Of a stretch of DNA of 64,000 nucleotides, positions 1 through 12,100 are shown piece by piece. The notes beneath the pieces are model-generated. The model was given only the letters and a program-made list of their open reading frames with translations, made no database searches and was not told the origin of the DNA. Positions within the stretch are counted from its first letter, which is position 1. Every line of letters starts with the position of its first letter. The stretch comes from Bactericera cockerelli (lineage: Eukaryota; Arthropoda; Insecta; Hemiptera; Triozidae), in the NCBI GenBank assembly GCA_024516035.1, contig CM044967.1, positions 1,086,383 through 1,150,382 on the forward strand, read 5' to 3'. The translations under genes were made by a program, and so were the position numbers.

Positions 1-1269
1 ACTCAACACAATAAACTGTGTTTGAAATGTTCTGGAAAATTCATAAAATAATACTCTTTAAAAAGTACTAAAATAACAGAAGTTCCTACGGGCTATTAGT
101 TCCGCCCTTAGCGGCTACAAATACCAACTTTCGACACCATTTTTTTTGTCTTTCCTATCACAAGGACATGCCTCAGTTATTTTGTAAAATTTGTCCCGTT
201 ATAACGTATGGGCACACAGCGAGAAGCTCCAAGTTCTGCTCTAGAGCGGCTATAAATTTCGACCTCCCTTTGAACTTTCTTTATCCTATAATAAGGAAAG
301 TAATGTATTCATCTAAAAATTTCCATAGTCAATTTTCAGTGACAAATCACAGAAAAAGCGTTCGCCACTCCTTTCCGTGTATTGTGGGTGGAGGGCGGAA
401 TTTTACAAAAATGGAAACTTTTTTCAAGATACTGACTCGAGTGGTTCACTAGAAAAAAAGTGGCCGGATGGTTTGAACCACGCTGTTTTCTTTCTTCATT
501 TTTTTTATACGAAAACTTCACATAAACATGGAGGCGCTTTTCAAATATTATTTCTTTGTATCATGTAAAATTCATAGTATAAGAAGTGCTTTATTTTGAC
601 TGTTAGCGCAAGACAGGTGTGGTCCCATTATGCCAACATCCGACTTATGGTTATGCACTGTTGTTATGGAACGGTTTGTTACACACACAAAAGAGTTTGT
701 TTCATCAACGTAACGTGATATTATCGATTTTTTATATCTAAAATCTAAAAAAGAAAGAAAAATTAAATGAATTGGTGTGAGCTTCACAAGACTTTCTATT
801 ACAATTACTTATCAAAAATAAAAAACACTGCCATTTATGGACACAATAATTCCTTGTGAATGGTAATCTAAATTTTCACTATCGCTAGAATCAGAGATTT
901 TTTACTGAATCACTTGTTTCTTCAATATTTCTCAGCCGATTCTCTTTAAAAAAATGTAATGTAGAATGCCGTTCTTCCTATATTCTAGATTCTAGAGAAA
1001 CATCTGTATCGTCAATTTGAAGACCTTATTTTTGCACTTTTTGGTCCAAATTTTCACAATTTCTTAAATATCAGAGCTCAAACATAAATTATTCAATTAT
1101 AATGTACTATGAAACTAATACGCATATACAAATTAATATACATACCCAATTTCAACTAAATCGAATGTACCGTTCTAGGATAAAGTAAAAAGTTAGAGGT
1201 CAGATGCAAGTCTCTGTCTCTAAGAATAGCTATTGCAAAGTTAATAAATTTAAAATGGGACCATCTGCC

Positions 1270-1375
1270 ATATGTCTCCTATATGTGTACAAAATTTCAT
1301 TAAAATCCGGTCAGTAGTTTCTGAGATTTGCGCGTTAAAAGAAATGTATTTAACAGACAGACAGACACAAAACCA
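1270..1375 (+). mobile_element. LINE-like 3' end fragment
   Basis: The wording 'aaaatttcattaaaatccgg' followed by a GACAGACAGACA run resembles the 3' ends of RTE-like non-LTR retrotransposons common in insects. No reverse transcriptase is present, so this can only be a 5'-truncated copy. The assignment rests on remembered family style rather than an alignment. Confidence 0.35.
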
Positions 1376-1644
1376 AAGTTGCTCAGGAGTTAAAAAAAAG
1401 GTCCAGAAACAAGGAAAATTGAAATCCGAGCAAAAAATATTCATTTTTGACAAACACGAACACAATACTTCCGATTTCTAATATTAGAAATTCTATTTCT
1501 CAACTTATATAACTCTCAGTTAGCATGCCACTGTATTTTTGTTATTTTTTTCGTCGATTTTTTTTTTTGGTTGATTACGAGCGTACTACCGTTTGCAATT
1601 TGTTTTTTTTTTCTAGTGACGTCTGCTTTAATTGAACTGTGCCA

Positions 1645-1795
1645 CCTCAGTAGCTTGATCGATAAAGCGGCGGACTTGTTAACTGGAGGTCGTTAGTTCA
1701 AATCCCGGTTTCAGCGTAGATTTAGTAAAGCGAGTTTGAGTAGTTGTGATATCACGATAGTGATTAACACAAATATGATAACTTGAACTTACTGA
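1645..1795 (+). mobile_element. SINE family D, tRNA-like head
   Basis: The head carries a B-box-like GGTTCAAGTCC-type segment (here GTTCAAATCCCGG) and the body reads toward 'gatatcacgatagtgattaa'. Related copies lie on the opposite strand at 38345-38487, 48905-49055 and 57975-58100, with partial copies at 56785-56865 and 32562-32945. Several dispersed copies in both orientations fit a retroposed SINE rather than a functional tRNA. Confidence 0.65.
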
Positions 1796-2163
1796 ACTGT
1801 GCGAACTATATGATGTGAATTTGTCTTCCGCAACTGTATGCAAACTAGGAAAACAATTAACAAAAGCTAAAAACACAAAAACATTTTCACTACGCGTACG
1901 GCAATTTTCAGGCGCTTGTCCCGACTTCTAGAAGCTTTAATAAAACATAAATGCAAGAATGAGTTTTTCATTTCCATTTTCAAAGCAAAGCTTCTAGCAA
2001 GAGAAACAGAAAGTTTAAAAGTTAAAGAGTCCTTAACTTTTAAACAGCTACGAATTTCGATTTTTTTTTATTTAATCTAAGAAGAAAAAACGCTTGCATA
2101 CGAGTCTGCAACATTGGGACAGTTTCATCTTACTATTCAAGGTCTAAAACTTACTGACCAATT

Positions 2164-2283
2164 TCGTATTGTGCGCATGACACATACTTTTTCTCTTCTC
2201 TCTTTTTATAATTTAATATTTCGTTATTGTGCGCATGACACATACTTTTTCTCTTCTCTCTTTTTATAATTTAATATTTCGTT
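2164..2283. repeat. Two-copy direct repeat of about 59 bp
   Basis: The segment beginning 'cgtattgtgcgcatgacaca' and ending in 'atttaatatttcgtta' occurs twice back to back with almost no change. It is a local tandem duplication with no coding content. Confidence 0.85.
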
Positions 2284-2614
2284 ACATAATTCGTCACATA
2301 ATTTCGTTACATAATTTTGGTTATGTGCCAGAGCAAAGACATGAAAATGTCAAATGAAACATGACTTTTCAAAGCGCCTTGATGTGTAGAATTCGCCATA
2401 TTATTTTTTGTCGCCACTTAACGGAATCACCCTGTATATTAGAGAGACTGAGAGAGCAGAAGATCACGCTACATGATTGATTTGATCATAAAATTGATTT
2501 ATATAAATCTTGAAAATTCGTTAACACTAACTTTAAAAAAGGCTAACAAAAGCTTCAATATGCGACCCCGAAGGTAAAGTCTCGTATGCCCGTCGGGGTC
2601 GTCAGCGGTTCTTT

Positions 2615-2880
2615 GTAAATTTCTGGCAACACTGTCAGAGTGACGCCTCCGCCATTTTGAGAAAAAAAATTCTACCCGGATCCAACCGCTAAACTCTTCA
2701 CTTCATCTCATACTGAATCTATCATCTCAAATCTTCATTCACCATTTTGAAGTAAAGATTGCCGTGGAGTATTGTAATAATCTTTATTTCTGTTTTCTGT
2801 TGCCTTCTAGCTCTCTCGCTAAAACTTCCAGATAATTCGGCATTACTTTTGAGTCCCTAACAACTTTTGAAGTAGTAATC
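2615..2880 (+). promoter_or_regulatory. Probable promoter and 5' UTR of the 288-residue protein gene
   Basis: A CTGGCAACACTG motif near 2621 is followed by GC-richer sequence including CCGCCATTTTG, then untranslated sequence to the ATG at 2881. There is no TATA box. The same GGCAACACTG word recurs at about 17266 and 49627 and resembles motif-type core elements of TATA-less insect promoters. The transcription start cannot be fixed from sequence. Confidence 0.35.
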
Positions 2881-5800
2881 ATGAGTGAGCAAAAAGCACA
2901 ATCCCAAGTAAGTTGTAACTTTATCTATGCATTTCCCTAACCTCATGTCGGCGTCATGTCATATCCAAAACCGCCATTACTTCATTTCCTGGGCAAAAAG
3001 TTCAATCTCAGGCATAATTGTTGCATTAGACAGTCAAATACATGTATGTTTTAAATCCTTTACCTTTCACCTCTGAAATGTTAAACATTTCAAGTTCATT
3101 ATGATGTTAAGTTCACTTGGTCAGTGATTTCCCTCCATCTTGTAGACTTGGTTGAACTCAAGTTTTCCTCAACTACATGAAATACTTTTTGTTTAATATT
3201 GGTAGTTTAGAAACCTAAGAAGCCTAAATACATAGATATAATACCGTAGGTAGACAATTTTCATTGCTTCATTTTAAAATGAAACTTTGCTTTAACTTTT
3301 AGGTACAATAATAGAGGGAAAAATCTGCATGTACATGTATGTTTGTAAGAAATGATAAGTAAATAAACAATTATGGTTTCTTTTACAATCTAATTCTTTC
3401 ATTGATATTACTTTTCAACAAATATGTAACATCAACAAGAAATGCCTGAAGCCTAAACTTGTCAAAGAAATATGATTATTTGTATTAGGTTCTCCCACAT
3501 GTCTTAGTGACAGCCTAGAAATGGTGGGAACACTCTTATTCATTATTTTCCAGTATCTGTTTTAATTTTTAATTGAACAATTACGAGACCTAAGTCTATA
3601 GTTGCTAATGAACAGATTATTTTGATCCACTTTTACACTATCAACTGGCCAATGGCGGTGCTTTATCAGGCTGCTAGTTTCTATGCACTTCGGTCTTAGA
3701 ATATATAACTTCCTTACTTAGTTGAAAACCTAGTGGATTTGACCTAGTATGAGTTGTAGGGAATAAGGGAAATTATCAATTTAGCACCCTTTTGACAGCA
3801 ATTAGTACATGTTAACACAACTTTCAGTTGTAGCTTTATCTTGAGATAGGCTGTGCCTAACCATGGGTTAAAATTAAGGAAAGGAAGAGTCATTTTATAA
3901 GCTTACTTTTATTCTACACTGAACAGCACAATCAAAGAGTAACACAAGCTACTTTTCTCTTGAGTGTCACGAGTTTTGTAAACTTTTTTTATACAAATTT
4001 GATCAAGTTTTATTTACATACAAGGAATATTTATCATAACAGAAACAAAATTTGATCAAGGTTTGTGCTTAAGCCAACGGCATTCTCTTCCACACCACAA
4101 TCTCAGGCATAATTATTGCATTAGACAGTCAAATACATGTATGCTCTAATCCTTTACCTTTCACCTCTGAAATGTAAAGAACTTTTGTTCTACATATCCC
4201 TTTTAGATGATTTTTGGTTTGATTAAAGGAAAGCAGTATAAGTTTTTACAATCAATTTGATGGTTATCCACAAAGCATCAATGCAACTCTAGGGGAGGGA
4301 AATGAAATCTTGAAAAACAGAAAACAGAAGATTTTAGAGTTGTTTCAAAACATCAGTTAACTTTTAATTTTGTTAGAAACAACTGAACATGACCTACTTA
4401 CAGATGTTTTAAAAAATCTTGAAATTCTGTGTTTTGCTAGTTTTCATTTTTTCTTTTTTGGAGTTGCTGTGATAATTCCTGAATAAACTTTGTGTTCTAA
4501 ATCCTTATTCCGGTTTCTTTGATTCAAAACAAGAACCATTTGTTTAGTTGCATGGAAATATATGGCTAAAAGAGCTTGTTTTCTTTTACTTGTGCCTATC
4601 AGTGTGTTACTATAAATTGGATACACTTTGTGTAATGGTTTTTGTCAAGGGTTGGTTTGACCAGAAAGTACCCCAAAAAATGTCACTCTTCATGTGGAAG
4701 GAAAAAAAAATCTAAATTATTTAGCTGTTGAAAATTCTACCATAACAAAATTAATTTTTCAGCAAAGGCATTGAACTAATGAGCTTGAATTACAAAATAC
4801 TTGCATTCTTGACTTCTGCTCTTGGGTCTTTTTAAAATTAGGTACTCTTTCTTTCTACCTTACTAGTGTAAAACTAAAAGTGCAGTAGTCAGTAATGTAA
4901 GTAATTTTTTTTTTTTTTTTTTATCTAAGATTAAATTTAAGAAGATCAAGAGTTTAACACCTTAGCTCGCAATTTATTTTTGTTATGCTTGAATTTTTAT
5001 ATGGCAATATCATTTTGGATATTTTTTTGTTTTACCACATGCAAATTTAAAGCTTTTTCTGATCAGTAATTTTTATTCAAACAATCTCTTTCTCTTTATG
5101 CAACCTATTACACAAAGTGTATTGTTGTGATGGAATATTCCTTGTTTACACTGTTAAGGTAAGACTGAAAAGTCCTGAAAGGTAAGAAATACAGTAGTAA
5201 AAGAAAAAGAATATTATTAAAATACCTTCCTAACCAGTAATCATTCATGAAAAAATAATTACAGGTGGAAGCTGGGAAGAAAACACAAAAGAAGCGACTC
5301 TCCATGGCAGAGAAGATTCAACTAGAGGCTAAAGCTATCATTGTACGTAAATTTCTTTTTAAAATTTCATATGTGTGCCTGCTATAATGCATAATATAAT
5401 GACTTAAACAGTCTTGGTCTGATGATCATAGCAAATATTGATTTAGTTTGAGGCAAAAGAAATTATTGAGTAATTTTCTTATTTAATTCTTTCATGAGTA
5501 CATGCAAGAATGACTTGAAATGAGTCTTGAGTCTTGTTCTGTTGATAATAATAAAAATACATTTACTCTCCTAAAAGTTATTATTTAATTTTGTTTCTAA
5601 GTTCTGTTGATTCTTGACAAGATATGGTCTAGCTTGCTAGTCAACATTCTAAATTTGATTTTTTTTATAGCTAAACTAGTTGTAAGTGTTTATTTAATAT
5701 TGATTCAACTTTTAAAATTTGTCATTTTGTACTAATTTTTGGTTTTATATTTCTACAGTCTCAATAACCATTGAGACTATTTACTCTTTCTTTTGAATCA

Positions 5801-8800
5801 AAACATCAAATTTAGCACATGTTACTGCTTACTAATTAATGATCTATCTACTTATTTAAAAATATTATTGTGTAGATACATCCATGGTTTTTCTCAGTGA
5901 ATTAAAAATTGGTAGATGTTCATTTTCAAAAGTAAAAAAAAAATGTTTGGCAAAAAAAATCATAGTATCTTTTTTACTCCAGTAATAAATTCCTATGCTA
6001 TGGTATTTTTTTGTTTTTCTCTTTCAATGTTTTTAGACAGTTGCAAGCCTAAGTGTTTTTTTTTTTTTTCTTCTTTTTTTTTTGTCTAGTGACTGTAATT
6101 TAACTATATCAAGTTGTGCAAACAGGACAATGTATACGTGAATGTTAGACACCTGTGTGCAAAATATGAAAGAAAAGAAAAACTTTCAAGAACTGAAAAA
6201 TACAACAAAAAAATTTACTATGCATACAGTAATTTTTCAGGAACATGTCCTGTAACATTGACTAAGATGTATCAGAATAAAATAAATCACATGCTCTTGA
6301 CTGCCATGCTTACAGAACTAGCGGATACTACATTCCGAAGCCTGGAGCTTTTTGTTTTTCAGGAATAATAAAAATGATTTTCTTTATAACCCACTGCAGT
6401 TCACACACCCAAACACTAAGTAAATTGAAGAAGTATTCCATAATTATATTTGGTAGGAAGTTTTACTCTGTAATTATTGAATTTCAAACTATTTAGAGTT
6501 TGATTTGTTTTACCAAGATTTGTTTATAACTAAAGTTCAGAGTTCTATAGAATTTCATTGGTTTTCTTTTATTGACAGTACCTCTCATTCGGTCATCACC
6601 AAATCACCATTGAATTTTATGTTCACATGATTGATTTTTTTTTGGTTTTTCTTAGGGGTCTTTGGACAGCGACTCATCTAGTACTCGCAGTACCCGTCAA
6701 TCGACACGGCGTTCAACAACATCAACTCTTGTTGTGACTCCTGCTAAACGTGCAAAATTGGAGAGTAAGTATTATTTAAACAGAAATGAACCTGGGGAAA
6801 ATCAGTGTTTAGATTAATATAATGTCTCTCTCAGTACTTCTTCCTTCTTTAAAATGTGTGGTAGTTAGTTAAGAGGGACACAGTCCTACAACTTCAAAAC
6901 CCATCAAGGGAATGAAGATTTAAATTGCCTACTTTTTAAGAAACAAAAATAGTATTTCATTTGATGAATTTTTTTTCTCCTGATTTGTTGTCACCGGAAC
7001 ACTACAACAGAAACTAACAAACAAACATTTCAAATTTAGATTTTTGCCAGCATTTTTTTAAAAACCTTTTCAACAGAGTTTTAAGGCATTTGTTGGTTCA
7101 TAAAAAAAGTCCTAGAACACTAGCACCCATTAATTTTTCCTGTCAAAATATGTGAAATATGCTTATTCCTTACAATGCAAGCAAGAAAAATTGTCATTTA
7201 TGTAGTGGATTTCAAAATCATATCTTACAAAACTGCTGTCACTACCTCTTTAGGCAATCTAAAGGATCAAAAACTGTTTTGTATTTCCTTTGGTGCAAGT
7301 TCTTTACACAACTTATGGGACCTGAATGGAAAAGCTAGTGTAAGGGACATATGCCGTGGAAAATACCTTTTGTCTTTATTGTCTTGACTTTTTTCTTACA
7401 GCTTCTGCCAAGAAATCCAAAAAGAAAGAGAATGGTGCTGCCAAACCAACAGCAGAAGATACTTCAGATGACCAAGTAAGCTTTATTCACCTTCCCTTTT
7501 TTATTCCCTCATATTGTCCAGCTGCAGAATGTTAAACAGGACTTATGAGGGCCTACCCTTTGGTGGTTCTGGCTAGACAATAAGAAATTAAAATGTTGTA
7601 TAAGAACAAGTTTTTCTTGTACTTAAGAAATAATAGGGGTTTACTTCAGTAATTGTTGTTCTTATCAACTTTTTGGGACCCAGCCCCAATTTATTGGTAT
7701 TTGGGTGGGATCCCACCTGGACTAACTTTTTTAGTATTCATCTTAGATGAGGATTGTGACATTTCAAATTTTATTATTTTGATTCAAGTAATGTTTACAT
7801 TATGTTGGCCCAAGAATTGTGATATTTATCATTTCTATTTTCAGCCTGAAGCGGAGAATCACAGTGAGGTATCTGAAAAAATTGTTGATAGCAAGAAAGA
7901 CACTGATGGTACAAAAGCAATTCCTGAGGATGAAGATGAGGAAATGGCCGATGTAAGTAGACAAAAAATAAATTATCTGACAATAATCAGGATATTGTTC
8001 TACAAGTTCTAGCCAGTTTACTACTTAACCTTGACCAATGAACTTAAGTGAACTTTTAATCAGGTTCATCCTTAAGTTAAAGTACACATTTTCCATTTTA
8101 TCACAAACGTCTTTCTTCTCTAATCTGAAGGTTATTTTTGGCTCATGTTGCCTGTATGTGCATATGCTGGTATAGCAACAAGTGGCGAAATTTTAGGAGA
8201 TGTTAGAGGAGAATGGCGTGATGGAAAATAGAGGGTTTCTGGAACTGAAGCCACCACTTTCTTCTTGAATGTAACAATTTCATGGTTTTCTTTCCAGAAA
8301 TGTGATTGTTGGCTATCCGTACAGTCCATTTATAGAAAATTAGTACATGCACTCATGTTCTGATCTAATGTAAACTGATCCTATAAAATCTTGAAAGTTT
8401 AGGGTATAGTTTTTTTATGGCTTTGAATTTTTTTTGAAAGTCTCAATTTTTTTAAAAATTATTATACATAATAACAAATGGTATATTAACAGTAGGGCAT
8501 AATGGATTATTTTTTTCTACAAAATTAAAGCTGTTTCATAAATAAATCTTGTGAAAAAAGTGTTGAATCTGAAATGTTTTGAAATTTTATGTTCATTCTC
8601 ATCAAACACATTCTAAGTATCATGTTTTTCTCTCTCAGGTCTCATCTGCTAAAAAGGAAACCAACAAATTGATTGATGACAACAAAGAAGACTCAGCATC
8701 GGACAAGAAAGATGATGTTGTGGATGGAAAAGATGAAAAGGTTGAAGATGAAAGTCCCGTAAAAAAGGATGATGATAAGAAAGATGAAGTTAAAGTAGCC

Positions 8801-9109
8801 AGTGACAATAAGACCAAGGATACTGAATCAGTTGCTGAAAGCAATGATGTTAAAGAGGTAGAGGACAGTGACGAGAAGAAACTTACTGAAAAGGACGATA
8901 AAAAGGATACTCCAGACATCAGTGAATCAAAGGATGAAAAAAAAGACACAAAGACTGATGAAGCAGAAGGCAAGGCAGAGAGTGACAGTGCCGCCACCAA
9001 CAGTCCTGCCATTGAAACTGTTAATAACCGAGAGTTAGATGACGATTTTTTTGATAGGGATACCCAAACCCTTAGACCTGATTCCGAAGAGCCAAAAAAG
9101 GCAGAATAA
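2881..9109 (+). CDS. Highly charged, probably nuclear protein of unknown function (6 exons, 288 aa)
   Basis: Exons are 2881-2907, 5265-5342, 6656-6764, 7402-7475, 7845-7952 and 8639-9109. All junctions are GT-AG and the phases agree, giving 288 residues and a TAA stop. Residues 1-35 are basic (KKTQKKRLSMAEK). Residues 36-71 are Ser/Thr/Arg rich and end in TPAKRAKLE. Residues 72-95 contain a lysine cluster (AKKSKKKE) that could be a nuclear localisation signal. The remaining two-thirds is a low-complexity Lys/Asp/Glu polyampholyte with a DEDEEMAD patch. The last 30 residues (NRELDDDFFDRDTQTLRPDS) are less repetitive and may be a short interaction motif. No enzymatic domain, signal peptide or membrane segment is seen. 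A chromatin or nucleolar role is only inference. I do not recognise an orthologue. Confidence 0.8.
5343..6655 (+). other. Intron 2 of the charged-protein gene
   Basis: AT-rich intron from a GTACGT donor to a TTCTTAG acceptor, with T-runs. An open frame at 6114-6368 has no family resemblance and no splice-site support, so I do not call it an exon. Intron 1 (2908-5264) is likewise non-coding. It contains two related stretches near 3009-3080 and 4100-4170 that share 'ctcaggcataattgttgcat'-like wording. Confidence 0.6.
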
Positions 9110-12100
9110 ATTTCTTTGAAATACATTTCACTGTTGAGCTATGTATTCCTGTATTTTGTGTAACAGTTAATTGTTCTTTGATCTCAATTCTTCGGTTTTT
9201 ATTTTCATTGTCATCAATGCATCTGGAGCACATGACATGATTTTTATTTAATTTTTCACATTTTATTCTTTGACAAATCCATTTTCTGGCAAACTGAATG
9301 TTGAATCTGGACACAGAAAAAAATCTGCAGATCAATGTGTGTTATCAATTGATTCTTTATCCACTTTTAAGATAATTTATAATTTTGCTACCTCAGTTCC
9401 TCTCAACCAGTATAGTTTTCCATTTCAATAACTGTAGTCATGGTTTTTAATGAGGAGCTCTTGTTAGAAGACAGTGTCTCTTGGAAATTAATGATGGTTA
9501 TGTTAGGTAATCACAGAATTGAGACATACGGCAATACCAACCTTTTGTATGGAAAATAGAGCTTTTAGGGTTGTCACAATTTCAAGTTCTCTGTAAAGCT
9601 CAACAAGAAGTATGCATATAATTGAACTAGAAGAAATAACTTTGAATATGTGTTTAACAATTGTGTGATAATTCACCATCATTTATGCTTTCACCAAAAC
9701 TTGGCCTGAAGCATGATAGTGTAGAGAATTTTTTTCTCTCATTAATTTTGATTCTTCAGTTCATAAAAATATTCAGTATGTCTCCAGAAAAGTTGGTTAT
9801 CCAAGCTATGTAATGTAAAAGATACTTGTGTCCAAGTTCATAGTAGTTTTTTTATTTTTTCATGTTTCTGTTGACGAAAAAGAAGATTTGGATGCATAGC
9901 TCAACAAAAACCATATTTTGTACAAAGATTTAGTTCCCAAATTATTTTTCATTATTATTCTTTAAAAAAATCTCTAATTACAAAGACTGGGAGCTGAGAT
10001 CATAATTTGATACTAAAATAGTAGATAGAATACACCAAATGTCTCCAACTTTTGCTGGCCTGCTGTCCATGTTCAGCCTGCCTAGCTTTTCAGACTGACC
10101 AGAGAAAATTCTAGCCAGCCTGTCTCAATAAATGTTGGAAACTACCTGGTAACACCATTCTCTATTATATAACTTCATGTAATAATAAGGTGTATTGGGA
10201 TAGTGGAATATATCCCAACTCCCAGCTTGTTATATATAAAAAAAAGATGTACTTTCATTTCCATTTTTTCAAACTACTTAATGCAAATTTAAATCTTTGA
10301 GTTTTATGTTAAAGAAAATATTGATTATTTATTTCATTGTAATGCTTTTAATTAAAATGGAAATTGAAGTGGAATTTCCAGCCTAGAAGTTTAACAATTT
10401 CTTAGTATATAATATTTTAAGTGTTCATTTTCATAATATCTGTATCTAGTGTTGATTCAACAGCCCCTGTCCAATACAAATGACGAGTTTTAATGTTTTC
10501 AGTCTTATGTATGGAAAAGGAAGTGTAATCCAGCATTAAAAATCTAAAATCTATTACCATTACTTTATTGTAAACAATCCTGTTTTTTAAATATGATCCC
10601 AAAATGTAGCTTTAATTAGCTTTGACTAAAAAAGTTCCGTCATTTTAGATTTTTGTTTTTCTGTATTTTTATGTTCACCATCTCGGCCAAACATCTGTTC
10701 TTGTGTCAGTGTTAAAGTTGTGCTTAACCCATAAAGTTTCTCATCAGATTATATTCTTCTTTTTTCCTTCTATTTTTTTTTTTCTCAATCTTGCCTAAAC
10801 TGTAAGATGTATATATTTTCTTCCTTCTTTATTTGTCTACACCTAATTTGGGTAGTATAAGTATTGAAATACCAGTTTCAATAATAATATAGCATAATTT
10901 TCATTAAGAGGTACCTTCATTATAATTATCCCTGGAAGAAAACTACTATTAGCTTGTTGTGTAATCAACTCCTTGTGTCTCGGACACAAAACACTCAATC
11001 TTTATTTCATAATCAAAGAAGGTATATAATTTTTTTTTAATTTACATAAAATGGTTTGATGAAAAATATGGTTTTATTTACTGAGGGAAACAAGCATTCA
11101 ATAAACCAATAACCATATTTAGGATGTTATGAGTTAACCCAATACAAACCAACCAAATATATGTAAGTTACTTGTTTGAAAAAGTTAGCAAATCTAAGTT
11201 ATGAACATTACCTAAAACTAGTAGTACTTTCATTTAAGGTTGAGTGTTTTAGATTTTTTTCTGGCATAAATATTTCTGTATATAAGATTACTATGTGTGT
11301 GTTTCCTTGTTAACATTATTTTTAAGACAGGTGAAACAATTTGAAAAGTTATTTTGGATCTTAGGTCCAGTACTCTCTACGTGTCATTTTTCTTGGAAAC
11401 ATTTTTGATGGCCTTGTTTCATAAAGTAATGTAAATAAACTAGTACATAGATACATGTGACATTAAATTCAAATGAACAAACACATACTAAAAAGTTATT
11501 TGATTGGTAATACTCAATCAAGGTGACTTATTTCCACACTAAAATAATAGTGTTTCATTTATATAGTAGCAGTATATGTTATACCAAAAGAAAAGTACCT
11601 ACTTATACATAAGTATTACACATAACATTTTGTGAAAAATATAAATATATCTATAAATGTAATGTATTGTATGATCATTTCATTAGTTAGATAGGTATGA
11701 TGGAAATTGGGATTTAGATCAAACATTGTAAAAGTAAAACAATTCAACAACAGTTGGGATTTCAATTGTATCATTTTCTGTCTGAAACTTTTATATTTCA
11801 AGGTATCTAACGGAAAAAGATACATGATAGCAACCAAAAAGGCCTATTCATAATTACACCACACAAAAAATTGTTCTAGTGTTTTATGTAACTTATTTTT
11901 CATTCACTTTTCCCATTTCTTGCAAAAAGTGATTTTCAAAATTTCAAAACTCTTTGTGAAACAGGGCCCACGTGGAATATAAATGGCAAGGATATTTTTA
12001 TGTATCTTAACTAGTCCAGGCTGATATAATGTTTGCAATTGCTGCTTTTTAGTGTGATCAGTGTTAAACGTGATTGATTAAAGTTGTATGTTGTTTATTC

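Larger units (their letters stand above)
1..2640. other. Intergenic, repeat-bearing left flank
   Basis: I see no coding gene here; the open frames are short and have no recognisable domain. The stretch holds a repeat at about 571-640 whose inverted relative is at 63610-63690, a repeat at 826-900 related to 12798-12880, a LINE-like tail near 1270-1375, a tRNA-like SINE at 1645-1795 and a short tandem duplication at 2164-2283. The promoter of the gene starting at 2881 probably lies near the right end. Confidence 0.6.

Noticed and set aside
6114..6368. 84-codon open frame in intron 2 of the first gene
   Set aside because: No splice sites join it in phase and its composition is that of intron sequence; no family resemblance.
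8635..9126. Serine/leucine-rich 163-codon frame on the - strand
   Set aside because: It is the antisense shadow of the Lys/Asp-rich last exon of the charged-protein gene. Similar shadows oppose the coracle linker exon (27813-29517).
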